A stretch of DNA of 35,967 nt. Source: a virus. The notes beneath the pieces were generated by a model. It worked only from the letters and a program-made list of their open reading frames with translations, was not told the origin of the DNA and made no database searches. Shown here in pieces: positions 7,071-13,496 of this stretch. A program made the translations under genes and the position numbers. The stretch lies in the IMG/VR virus record IMGVR_UViG_3300009181_000183, positions 1-35,967 of that record, one strand, 5' to 3'. Numbering within the stretch: position 1 is the stretch's first letter; the number at the start of each line of letters is the position of its first letter.

Positions 7071-7291
7071 AGAACCGACAACCAACCCAAGCGCAGAAGG
7101 TCCTCGCGCGCCTCAAAGCCGCAGACGGCGGGTGGGTGTCCATGCCCGCGCTCGTCGAAGCCTCCGGGGCCTACGCGATCCACAGCCGAGTCTCGGAACT
7201 GCGATCCTACGGCCACGAAATCGAGAACCACGTCCTGCGCTTCGATGGATTAGCCCTCTCGTTCTACCGGCTCAACGGGGAGGCCGAATGA
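7067..7291 (+). CDS. phage winged-helix DNA-binding protein (74 aa)
   Basis: The sequence follows the winged-helix pattern: AQKVLARLKAADGGWVSMPA (helix 1 and turn), LVEASGAYAIHSRVSELRS (helix 2 and recognition helix), then a beta wing YGHEIENHVLRF and SFYRL. Short proteins of this kind are common in phage replication regions and are thought to regulate transcription or act in replication. The GTG start overlaps the preceding stop, and its own stop is overlapped by the next ATG (ATGA). Confidence 0.7.
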   Translation: MKNRQPTQAQKVLARLKAADGGWVSMPALVEASGAYAIHSRVSELRSYGHEIENHVLRFDGLALSFYRLNGEAE

Positions 7292-7650
7292 ACCGCAAAG
7301 AACGTGAGGCTCTTGGTATAAGCCCGGGGCGTGGCGGGCCGCGTGGTGCGCTTTTCCGGCCGCGGGTAACCATCGATCAGATCGCGGACATCAAACGCGG
7401 GTACGAAGCCGGCGAACCGCTCGCCACCATTGCCGCGCGCAACGGAGTCTCCGTGGCCTACGTGTCGCAACTCGGGACCGGAACCCGGAACAGGAGGAAC
7501 GCGCAGAGCGTCTACGTCTACCGGCTCAACCATCTGACCGAGGATCAGCGGGAAAAGCTGGCAAAGGAAGCGGTTGGAGACCCGGCCGAAGTTTCACCTT
7601 GTACCGGGAACGGTGAGCCCGCAACTTCCACGGGTCGCTGCAAGGCCTGA
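7288..7650 (+). CDS. HTH protein, resolvase-type DNA-binding domain (120 aa)
   Basis: Residues 27-58 contain a simple HTH: VTIDQIADIKRGYEAGEPLA then TIAARNGVSVAYVSQLGTG, in the style of the resolvase/invertase DNA-binding domain. Flanking parts are Arg/Gly-rich N-terminally (ISPGRGGPRGA) and helical or acidic later (LTEDQREKLAKEAVGDP). It is ATGA-coupled to the gene before it and may form a regulatory pair with it. Target unknown. Confidence 0.65.
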   Translation: MNRKEREALGISPGRGGPRGALFRPRVTIDQIADIKRGYEAGEPLATIAARNGVSVAYVSQLGTGTRNRRNAQSVYVYRLNHLTEDQREKLAKEAVGDPAEVSPCTGNGEPATSTGRCKA

Positions 7651-7680
7651 GAACCGAGCAACGGCAACCACAAGGCACAC

Positions 7681-7776
7681 ATGGACACTAAGTTTCGCCC
7701 CACCACGTTCGGGAACCGTCGCGGATTGTGTCCCGCGATTTCTCAGCCCGGCGAGGTGGGGCATTTCCCTTTTTGA
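7681..7776 (+). CDS. candidate leader peptide before the replication genes (31 aa)
   Basis: An ATG after the C/A-rich stretch aaccacaaggcacac opens a 31-codon frame (MDTKFRPTTFGN ... GEVGHFPF) whose TGA at 7774-7776 ends 2 bases before the ATG of the next gene. The frame spans a nested inverted repeat, so ribosome movement could alter RNA folding. This may be chance; no family is recognisable. Confidence 0.25.
   Translation: MDTKFRPTTFGNRRGLCPAISQPGEVGHFPF
7697..7775 (+). promoter_or_regulatory. nested inverted repeats with T-rich tail upstream of the replication gene
   Basis: An outer pair GCCCCACC (7697-7704) / GGTGGGGC (7755-7762) encloses an inner pair TCGCGG (7719-7724) / CCGCGA (7733-7738). 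The T-rich sequence atttcccttttt follows at 7763-7774, just before ATG 7779. The RNA could form a two-tier stem like an attenuator or leaky terminator, and the DNA could be a replication-origin or operator element. Pairing is seen directly; the role is inference. Confidence 0.45.
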
Positions 7777-7778
7777 CC

Positions 7779-8516
7779 ATGGCCTGGATCGAACTTCACC
7801 AAACCCTTCCGCGGCATCCGAAGCTCATCAGGCTGGCCGCGCGGCTGCAAATTCACACCGCCCAAGCCGCCGGGCACGTCGTGTTCCTCTGGCTATGGAC
7901 ACTCGACTACTGCCCGAACGGCGGCCTTTCCGACTTCGGCGCCGCGGAGATCGCCGCGGCCTCGTCATTCACTGGGGACGCCGACCTGTTCCTCGAGGCT
8001 TTGGTGGCCTGCGGATGGATTGACGAGGACCGTGCAATCCACAACTGGCACGAATACGCCGGCCGACTGGTCGAGGAGCGGGCGCGGGACAAGGAGCGGA
8101 AGCGCGCCGCCCGGGAGTCGTACAAGTCGAGGATGTCCGTCGGATGTCCGGCGGACGGAGATGGGACGGCGGCTGGACGGCGACCGTACCCAACCCAACC
8201 CAACCCAACCCAACCCAACCCAACCGTACCAGAAGACAATGGGGCTCCTTCGGCGCCCCGCACCAGGTTCACCCCGCCGACCCGCGAGGAGCTTGATATC
8301 GAATCCGCCAAGATCGGATTGCCGAAGGCGCAGGTGGACCTGTTCGTCGCCCACTACGCTAGCAACGGATGGAAGGTCGGCCGCAACCCGATGAAGTCGT
8401 GGCCTCACGCATTGGCAGGCTGGGCTACGCGGTGGCGCGGGCGCGAATCCCAACCCGCATTAGGATTCGGCCGCCGTGGCCCGCTCCCCAAAACCCCCGA
8501 TGACGCCGGATTCTGA
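7779..8516 (+). CDS. phage replication initiator-like protein (245 aa)
   Basis: The N-terminal 110 residues (MAWIELHQTLPRHPKLIRLA, later VFLWLWTLDYCPNGGLSDF and ALVACGWIDEDRAIHNWHEY) match the winged-helix domain of phage replication or DnaD-like primosome proteins. That domain binds origin DNA. A basic helix (ERARDKERKRAARESYKS) and a Pro/Thr/Gln/Asn linker encoded by a pentanucleotide repeat follow. A C-terminal domain (TPPTREELDIESAKIGLP, GWKVGRNPMKSWPHALAGW) is typical of the part that contacts the helicase loader. ATG 7779 is preferred over the in-frame start at 7728, which only adds a non-conserved extension. The loader gene follows directly. Confidence 0.8.
   Translation: MAWIELHQTLPRHPKLIRLAARLQIHTAQAAGHVVFLWLWTLDYCPNGGLSDFGAAEIAAASSFTGDADLFLEALVACGWIDEDRAIHNWHEYAGRLVEERARDKERKRAARESYKSRMSVGCPADGDGTAAGRRPYPTQPNPTQPNPTVPEDNGAPSAPRTRFTPPTREELDIESAKIGLPKAQVDLFVAHYASNGWKVGRNPMKSWPHALAGWATRWRGRESQPALGFGRRGPLPKTPDDAGF
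8191..8225 (+). repeat. pentanucleotide repeat (CAACC)7 inside the initiator-like gene
   Basis: Seven perfect CAACC units lie at 8191-8225, flanked on both sides by GTACC (8186-8190, 8226-8230). In frame they encode a PTQPN linker repeat between the two domains. The unit is not a multiple of three, so gain or loss of one or two units shifts the reading frame, while three units keep it. Confidence 0.95.
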
Positions 8517-8523
8517 CAACCCC

Positions 8524-9309
8524 ATGAGCACCGACACCACCGCCCCGATGGAGACCGAGGTCCGCGCCTGCGGGACCTGCGGCAAGACATTCGCCGCACC
8601 CGTTTGCCGAAACCCGTTCGACGAGACCAAGGTTCTCGCCGTTGCCAGGCATTGCGGTCCGTGCGTCGGTACCGAAAACCTCCGCATCTCCAAGGGAGTC
8701 GAATCGAGGCGCGCCGAGGCCGCGGAAGCCGGGTTTCGCGACGCCTGGAACCGGATTTGCCCAGAGGAGTACCGCTCGAAGCTCGAGGGTGGGAACACCG
8801 ACATGCTCCGCCTCGCGGACGAGCAGCCGGCGTTCGATCAAATCACCGCCCACCCGTTCGGAGCGCGCGGCCTCATCCTTCGGGGCGGCACGGGCGCGGG
8901 AAAGACCCGGTGCATGTACCGGCTCTTGCGCTCCTACTTCCTCCGCGTCCCTCGCTCGTCGATTGTCGCCATGTCGGCCGGCCGGTTCGACCGCGAGGCC
9001 CGGGACTCTGCCGGCAACTTCACGCTGTCCGATTGGTTCGCGAAGCTCGCCGTGGCCGACGTGCTTTTCATCGACGACGTGGGCAAAGGGAAGTGGACGC
9101 CCGCGACCTCGGGCCAGTTTTGGGAACTCGTGGACGACCGAACGAAGCACGGCAAGCCCGTGTTCCTGACTACCAACTTTTCCGGCCAGCGTCTCGTGGA
9201 GGTCTTGGGCCTCGACGGCGACACCTCCGAACCCCTTTTGCGGCGCCTGCGCGAACACTGCGACGTGATCGTCTGCCGCTCCAACAAACGCCAAGCCACC
9301 ACCGAATGA
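8524..9309 (+). CDS. DnaC-like helicase loader ATPase with N-terminal zinc motif (261 aa)
   Basis: It would load the host replicative helicase at the phage origin. A cysteine cluster at residues 16-47 (RACGTCGK ... C28 ... HCGPC) probably binds zinc. The AAA+ core has Walker A GGTGAGKT (121-128), a Walker B of VLFIDDVG about 55 residues later, sensor 1 VFLTTNFSG, and an arginine-rich C-terminus LLRRLREHCDVIV. Size and order fit DnaC/IstB-type loaders. I chose ATG 8524, which follows a C/A-rich leader; ATG 8476 would overlap the upstream gene by 41 bases. Its stop is overlapped by the SSB gene (ATGA). Confidence 0.88.
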   Translation: MSTDTTAPMETEVRACGTCGKTFAAPVCRNPFDETKVLAVARHCGPCVGTENLRISKGVESRRAEAAEAGFRDAWNRICPEEYRSKLEGGNTDMLRLADEQPAFDQITAHPFGARGLILRGGTGAGKTRCMYRLLRSYFLRVPRSSIVAMSAGRFDREARDSAGNFTLSDWFAKLAVADVLFIDDVGKGKWTPATSGQFWELVDDRTKHGKPVFLTTNFSGQRLVEVLGLDGDTSEPLLRRLREHCDVIVCRSNKRQATTE

Positions 9310-9761
9310 ACCACGTCACCATTCTCGGGAACCTCACCCGCGACCCCGAAACCCGATTCACGCCCAACGGCAAATCGGTCACCGAGGCGAGCATCGCCGT
9401 CACCGAACGCTGGAAGACGGAATCCGGCGAAGCCAAGGAAAAGACCGCCTTCATCGGCCTCGTCCTGTGGGGACCGACCGGCGAGGCGTTCGCCAAGTTC
9501 CACCGCAAGGGCGCCAAGGCGCTCGTCGAAGGCAAGCTAGTCCAGGAGGTCTGGGACGACAAGGACACCGGCAAGAAGCGCGAGAAGACCAAGGTGCAAG
9601 TCGAGAAGTGGCACTTCCTGCCCACGCGCGACGGCGGGCAGCAGGCCGAACGGGAACAGGTCCGCGAGGCTGCTACCCAACCGCGCACCGCCACACCCGC
9701 TTCCAAGCCCAATGGTACAGACCTTCCGCTCGATCCCGAGGAGGATGACGTGCCCTTCTGA
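9306..9761 (+). CDS. ssb: single-stranded DNA-binding protein (151 aa)
   Basis: This is a canonical SSB: the N-terminus MNHVTILGNLTRDPETRF, then TPNGKSVTEASIAVTERW, TAFIGLVLWG, and ALVEGKLVQEVWDDKDTGKK make the OB fold. A low-complexity linker ends in the acidic tail PEEDDVPF, the docking peptide for exonucleases, primase and other partners. It coats ssDNA at the replication fork. It is coupled to the loader gene by ATGA. It is longer and more bacterial-like than the OB protein at 5082-5402. Confidence 0.95.
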   Translation: MNHVTILGNLTRDPETRFTPNGKSVTEASIAVTERWKTESGEAKEKTAFIGLVLWGPTGEAFAKFHRKGAKALVEGKLVQEVWDDKDTGKKREKTKVQVEKWHFLPTRDGGQQAEREQVREAATQPRTATPASKPNGTDLPLDPEEDDVPF

Positions 9762-9806
9762 TCCCAACCCGCCACGCCAACACACAATCCCAACCCAACC
9801 ATCCCC

Positions 9807-10319
9807 ATGCCCTACTCCGCCAGACCCGAAGCAATCGCCATGCGCGCGCGGCGATTGTCCGACGACATCCTCGCCGGCAAAGAAGCCCAACGCTTGAAGC
9901 GCCATCGGGGCCGCAAACGCATCGCTGACCTCACCTCGAAGGCCCGCATCCGCCTTGGGTTCACCCAGCGGGCAGAGGCGTCGAAGCAGGCCAAGGTCCT
10001 GCACCACCTGTCCCGCGGACGGGACGCCGGGGACATCGCCGTGCGGGAGTCGTGGCTCATGTCCGACGTGCTCGGCATCATCGACCGCATCAAGCAGACG
10101 CACGACGCCTGCCAAAGCGTACCCAACGCCGCGCTCCCTGCGCCTCGCCAAGCCATCGCAACGGCCGGGAAGGGTGAGGACCGCGGAAACAAAACAAAAC
10201 GCGCAGGCCGGCCTGCTACGCGCGGCAGCACCCAGGCCTCCTCCCCCCGGGGTGGGAACCCTACCGATTTGACGAACGAACGCCGGGGCCGAAAAGGACC
10301 GAAGACCACCCGAGCGTAA
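9807..10319 (+). CDS. basic hypothetical protein (170 aa)
   Basis: The ATG follows a C/A-rich leader (cccaacccaaccatcccc). Residues 1-110 are mainly helical and basic, with KARIRLGFTQRAEASKQAKV and SRGRDAGDIAVRESWLMSDV possibly forming an HTH. After about residue 118 the sequence becomes low-complexity and Lys/Arg/Gly-rich. In that tail another frame (+2 relative to this one) reads LPPGWEPYRFDERTPGPKRT, which looks more protein-like, so the native 3' end is uncertain. Function unknown; it may be a regulator lying between replication and packaging. Confidence 0.55.
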   Translation: MPYSARPEAIAMRARRLSDDILAGKEAQRLKRHRGRKRIADLTSKARIRLGFTQRAEASKQAKVLHHLSRGRDAGDIAVRESWLMSDVLGIIDRIKQTHDACQSVPNAALPAPRQAIATAGKGEDRGNKTKRAGRPATRGSTQASSPRGGNPTDLTNERRGRKGPKTTRA

Positions 10320-10336
10320 AGTTTACCCCATAAACT
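10320..10336 (+). promoter_or_regulatory. AT-rich inverted repeat in the pre-terminase gap
   Basis: AGTTTA (10320-10325) and TAAACT (10331-10336) form a perfect 6-base inverted repeat around CCCCA, in an AT-rich patch (taaagtttaccccataaactaaac) of otherwise GC-rich DNA. It lies between the replication genes and the small terminase gene, where lambda-type phages carry cos. It could be an operator, a weak terminator, or part of the packaging site. Confidence 0.4.
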
Positions 10337-10585
10337 AAACCCCGAACCCATTGGAAAAGAGCAAAGCAACAGACCGCAGCGCAACCCACCCGCTCGTGGC
10401 AGTACAGGAAGCGCCGGGCAGACCGTCGGTGGCTTTCCGCGGCCCGGAAGGCTGACGGCCTGATCTGCGACCAAACGAGCACAGCCACGCAACTCGACCG
10501 AGCCATTGCCAGTGCGAACAGTTGGTGGTGGAAGATGGTGGAGCTTGCCGTTGAACGTGACGGCTGGGAGCGTCCGAGACCATGA
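10334..10585 (+). other. open frame without a normal start codon, upstream of small terminase
   Basis: After the TAA at 10331-10333 this frame stays open for 83 codons to a TGA overlapped by the small-terminase ATG (ATGA). The translation looks real (SWQYRKRRADRRWLSAARKA, TQLDRAIASANSWWWKMVEL, then AVERDGWERP), and third codon positions are GC-rich like coding DNA nearby. There is no ATG, GTG or TTG before the internal ATG near its end. A CTG at 10460 is the only alternative. It may be a gene with a non-standard start, a frameshifted remnant, or coding-like packaging-site DNA. Confidence 0.4.
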
Positions 10586-11181
10586 CACAGACCGAATACG
10601 CGCGGCACGCCGGGTTGACCAAGGGGCGGGTGTCCCAACTGGTCAAGGCCGGAATGCCGTTGACGTCTCCCGAGGCCGCGGACTCGTGGCGCGGTATGTC
10701 GGCCCAACGCCGCGGACCGGATCATTCGACTCCGGCCGCGGGACCGTACCGTCCGCCCGAGGCCACCGCCCCGCCGGTCGGCCCCGAGAGCGAGACCGCG
10801 GACACGCCATCGGGCGCGTACGAGCGGCAGCGCCGGATCGAGCGGGCCGCCTACGCCCTCGCTGTCAACGCCCTGCGGAACAAGCAACCGGACGCCGGCA
10901 AGCTGGTGTCCATCCACGCGCAGGCTGCGCGCAATTTGACCGAGGCGAGGAATCAGGTTATCGGCCTCGCGGAGCGCGAGAAGACGCTGGTCTCTGGCGA
11001 CTGGGTGCGGAAGGCGATGACCTCGCACGACGGCGCCGTGGCCACCCTTCTCCGCGCGATGCCCAAACAACTCGCGGGCCGCATCGCCCCGCACGACCCC
11101 GAGCACGCCGAGCAGGAATTGGAACGCTGGGTGCAGGAGGTCGCGCTCGCCACCCTCAACCAAACAGACCCCTGGAAATGA
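10582..11181 (+). CDS. terminase small subunit, Nu1-like (199 aa)
   Basis: The N-terminal HTH (TQTEYARHAGLTKGRVSQLV, then KAGMPLTSPEAADSWRGM) is the Nu1/DUF1441-type DNA-recognition domain that binds the packaging site. A Pro-rich linker follows, then a helical C-terminal half (YERQRRIERAAYALAVNALR, and LERWVQEVALATL at the end) for self-assembly and binding to the large subunit. Its size fits lambda Nu1. The large subunit does not follow directly: three other genes intervene. The ATG overlaps an upstream stop, and the stop is overlapped by the ParB-like gene (ATGA). Confidence 0.82.
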   Translation: MTQTEYARHAGLTKGRVSQLVKAGMPLTSPEAADSWRGMSAQRRGPDHSTPAAGPYRPPEATAPPVGPESETADTPSGAYERQRRIERAAYALAVNALRNKQPDAGKLVSIHAQAARNLTEARNQVIGLAEREKTLVSGDWVRKAMTSHDGAVATLLRAMPKQLAGRIAPHDPEHAEQELERWVQEVALATLNQTDPWK

Positions 11182-11732
11182 AAACCCAAACCACCATCGA
11201 AAACCTCGGTATTGAAACCCTCATCCCGTACGCAGCAAACGCCAGAACACACTCCGACGAACAGGTCGCCCAGATCGCCGGCAGCATCCGCGAGTTCGGA
11301 TGGACCAACCCGGTGCTGATCGACTCCGCTGGCACCATCGTTGCCGGGCACGGCCGCGTTATGGCCGCGCGCAAGCTCGGGATCCAGTCCATCCCGTGCA
11401 TCCGTCTCGGGCACCTCACGCCCGCGCAGGTCCGGGCCTACGTCATCGCGGACAACAGGCTCGCGCTCAACGCCGGATGGGACGAGGACTTGCTCGCCGC
11501 CGAAATGTCCGCGCTCAAGGAGGAAGGGTTCAACCTTGGGTTGACCGGGTTCTCGGACTCCGAAATCGACAAAATGCTTGGACGGACCACAGGCGCCGAA
11601 CCGTCCGGCCAAGGAATCGAATATCAGGAGAAGTACGCCGTTCTGGTCGAGTGCGACGACGAAGCCCACCAGCAGGCCACGTTCGACAAGCTCCAATCCA
11701 TGGGGCTGACCTGCAAGGTGCTAGTAAACTGA
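11178..11732 (+). CDS. ParB-like (ParB/Srx fold) domain protein (184 aa)
   Basis: Residues 8-100 form a ParB N-terminal domain: LIPYAANARTHSDEQVAQIA, SIREFGWTNPVLID, GTIVAGHGRVMAARKLG, PAQVRAYVIADNRLALNAGW. The GHGRxxAA helix is the nucleotide-binding/catalytic box; such domains can bind or hydrolyse CTP/ATP or act as nucleases. In phages this domain is very often fused to an adenine methyltransferase, but here the protein ends after a short tail (EIDKMLGRTT, then a beta segment EKYAVLVECDDE) with no methyltransferase motifs. It is coupled to the small terminase gene and lies 4 bases before the ABC-GNAT gene, so it probably works with that cassette. Confidence 0.88.
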   Translation: MKTQTTIENLGIETLIPYAANARTHSDEQVAQIAGSIREFGWTNPVLIDSAGTIVAGHGRVMAARKLGIQSIPCIRLGHLTPAQVRAYVIADNRLALNAGWDEDLLAAEMSALKEEGFNLGLTGFSDSEIDKMLGRTTGAEPSGQGIEYQEKYAVLVECDDEAHQQATFDKLQSMGLTCKVLVN

Positions 11733-11736
11733 TCCC

Positions 11737-12861
11737 ATGAAAGTCCAAATCAGAAACAGATGCTCGGATTTCAACAGCTACCGAGCGGCGCGGGTCAAGA
11801 GTCTGTTCAACTGCGAGTCCGGCGCGAACTTCAACCTAGACGCGGAGATCCCTGACGATTCCGCGGAGTGGAAAATTGGCGTAGTCGTCGGCCCATCCGG
11901 GTCCGGCAAAACGTCGATAGGACGGTCAGTATGGCCGGACGTTGGCATCTATGACGGGGACTTCGGGTGGCCAAAGGACGCCCCGATCATTGACGCAATC
12001 GCTCCTGTCGGGAACTTCGACGACGTTGCCGGCGCACTGTCCGCGGTCGGGCTGGGAAGCGTACCGGCCTGGCTGCGTCCGTTCCACGCCCTGTCGAACG
12101 GGGAGCGGTTCCGGGCCGGTCTTGCCCGGATAATCGCGGAGGGGAAGGAAAAGGTCATCATCGACGAGTTCACGTCCGTCGTGGACCGACAGATCGCCAA
12201 GATCGGGGCAAGTGCGTTTGCCAAGGCGTGGAGACGCGGGGCGGGAAAAGCCATCCTGCTTTCGTGTCACTACGACATCCTTGATTGGATTGAACCGGAC
12301 TGGGTGTTCGATACCCGGACCGCGCGGCTCGAAAGGGGGTTACTTCGGCGACCCAAATTTGACCTCGAAATATGGAAGACGGACGGCAGCTACTGGCCTG
12401 CGTTTGAGCCGCATCACTATCTGAAGCTTCCGCGAATGGTCGCCGCTCAATACTACGTCGGGTTTGTCGATGGGGAGGCGGTCAGCCACATTGCGGTCTC
12501 CCCTCGTCTTGAAATCGGCGGAATGCGCGCGTGCCGAATGGTCGTCATGCCGGAGTGGCAGGGCGCCGGCGTCGGGGTGCGCTTCCTGAACGAAGTGTGC
12601 CGCTTGCAATTCGACCCATCGGCGAACCGGTTCGCGCCGCGGGTGAAGGCCGTCTACTTCCACACCTCTCATCCAGGCCTTTGCGCCGCCATGCGGCGGG
12701 ACAAGAAATGGGTGCAGGTTTCGCAAATGATGGGCGGGGGTCACAAAGGAAAGTCTGGTTCGAGCATAGCAAAATCGGGAGGAATCAGCGCCGGGTACGG
12801 CGGCCACCACCGTGCCGTCCAGGGCTTCAAGTTCATTCGTCCGAAGGAAACCAAAGCATGA
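11737..12861 (+). CDS. ABC-type ATPase fused to GNAT acyltransferase (374 aa)
   Basis: This is a soluble two-domain enzyme. The ATPase half (about 1-205) has Walker A GPSGSGKT (52-59), signature LSNGE (119-123), Walker B KVIIDE (139-144), D-loop SVVD (147-150) and H-loop His178. The signature lies only about 60 residues after Walker A, so this is a minimal ABC domain without a transporter partner. The C-terminal half has an entry motif EPHHYLKLPRM (224-234), a core HIAVSP, the acyl-CoA-binding motif VVMPEWQGAGVGVRF (269-283) and a TSHPG turn (310-314). This resembles ABC-GNAT phage proteins and distantly the Mom-type GNAT fold. It ends in a Gly/Lys/His-rich tail. The ATGA overlap with the formyltransferase implies a shared pathway. 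Substrate unknown. Confidence 0.82.
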   Translation: MKVQIRNRCSDFNSYRAARVKSLFNCESGANFNLDAEIPDDSAEWKIGVVVGPSGSGKTSIGRSVWPDVGIYDGDFGWPKDAPIIDAIAPVGNFDDVAGALSAVGLGSVPAWLRPFHALSNGERFRAGLARIIAEGKEKVIIDEFTSVVDRQIAKIGASAFAKAWRRGAGKAILLSCHYDILDWIEPDWVFDTRTARLERGLLRRPKFDLEIWKTDGSYWPAFEPHHYLKLPRMVAAQYYVGFVDGEAVSHIAVSPRLEIGGMRACRMVVMPEWQGAGVGVRFLNEVCRLQFDPSANRFAPRVKAVYFHTSHPGLCAAMRRDKKWVQVSQMMGGGHKGKSGSSIAKSGGISAGYGGHHRAVQGFKFIRPKETKA

Positions 12862-13496
12862 AGGTTCTATTGGCAGGGCAAAAATGGTTCGGGGCGGAGG
12901 TTTTCCGCGCCGTCCGGAAAATCGATGGAGTTGAGATCGCGGCTGTTTCGTCGCCAGTCGGAATCGAAAAGGAAGACAAGCTGACCGCGCAGGCGGGTTT
13001 GGCAAGAATCCCGATCATCCCGGCCGGGTCGCTTCGGGCCACCAATATACCGGATGGAATCGACCTCATTGTCGCGGCGCATTCGCACGACTTCATTTCG
13101 GAGAAAACGAGGCTCCGGTCCCAGTACGGAGGAATCGGCTACCACCCGAGTCTCCTTCCGCTGCACAAGGGACGCGACGCAGTGCGCTGGTCGATCCGAA
13201 TGCGGGAGCGGGTCACCGGCGGAACCGTCTATCGGCTCTCAAACAGGATGGACGGCGGAAACATTCTCGCACAGGAACACGTCTTCATCCGCCCCGATGA
13301 TACGGCGGAAGAACTTTGGAGGCGCGACCTCTGCCCGCTCGGCGTGAAGCTGCTGGCCGAAGTCGTGGCGCGTTTCAAACGTGGTGGACATTTGCTCGGA
13401 GATCCACAGGACGAAGAACTCGCAACCTGGGAACCGTCGATTGACAGGCCCCCAGCGTTCAGGCCGGACCTTCTTCTTCTTGGCTACAAAAAATGA
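12858..13496 (+). CDS. 10-formyl-THF-dependent formyltransferase-like enzyme (212 aa)
   Basis: The fold is that of GAR/methionyl-tRNA formyltransferases: N-terminal Rossmann strand MKVLLAGQKWFGAEVF, IDLIVAAHSHDFIS, then the signature GGIGYHPSLLPLHKGRDAVR, and TGGTVYRLSNRMDGGNILAQ. His96 and Asp132 are in place and are 36 residues apart, as in glycinamide-ribonucleotide formyltransferase. The usual catalytic Asn two residues before the His is Gly94 here. It lacks the C-terminal tRNA-binding domain of Fmt, so Met-tRNA is an unlikely substrate. It is coupled to the ABC-GNAT gene before it and to the large terminase gene after it, which suggests a phage-specific formylation, possibly of the GNAT product or of a DNA base. 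Confidence 0.85.
   Translation: MKVLLAGQKWFGAEVFRAVRKIDGVEIAAVSSPVGIEKEDKLTAQAGLARIPIIPAGSLRATNIPDGIDLIVAAHSHDFISEKTRLRSQYGGIGYHPSLLPLHKGRDAVRWSIRMRERVTGGTVYRLSNRMDGGNILAQEHVFIRPDDTAEELWRRDLCPLGVKLLAEVVARFKRGGHLLGDPQDEELATWEPSIDRPPAFRPDLLLLGYKK

Noticed and set aside
12858-13496. Calling the formyltransferase a methionyl-tRNA formyltransferase (Fmt)
   Set aside because: It has only the catalytic domain (212 residues), lacks the C-terminal tRNA-binding barrel, and the catalytic Asn is replaced.
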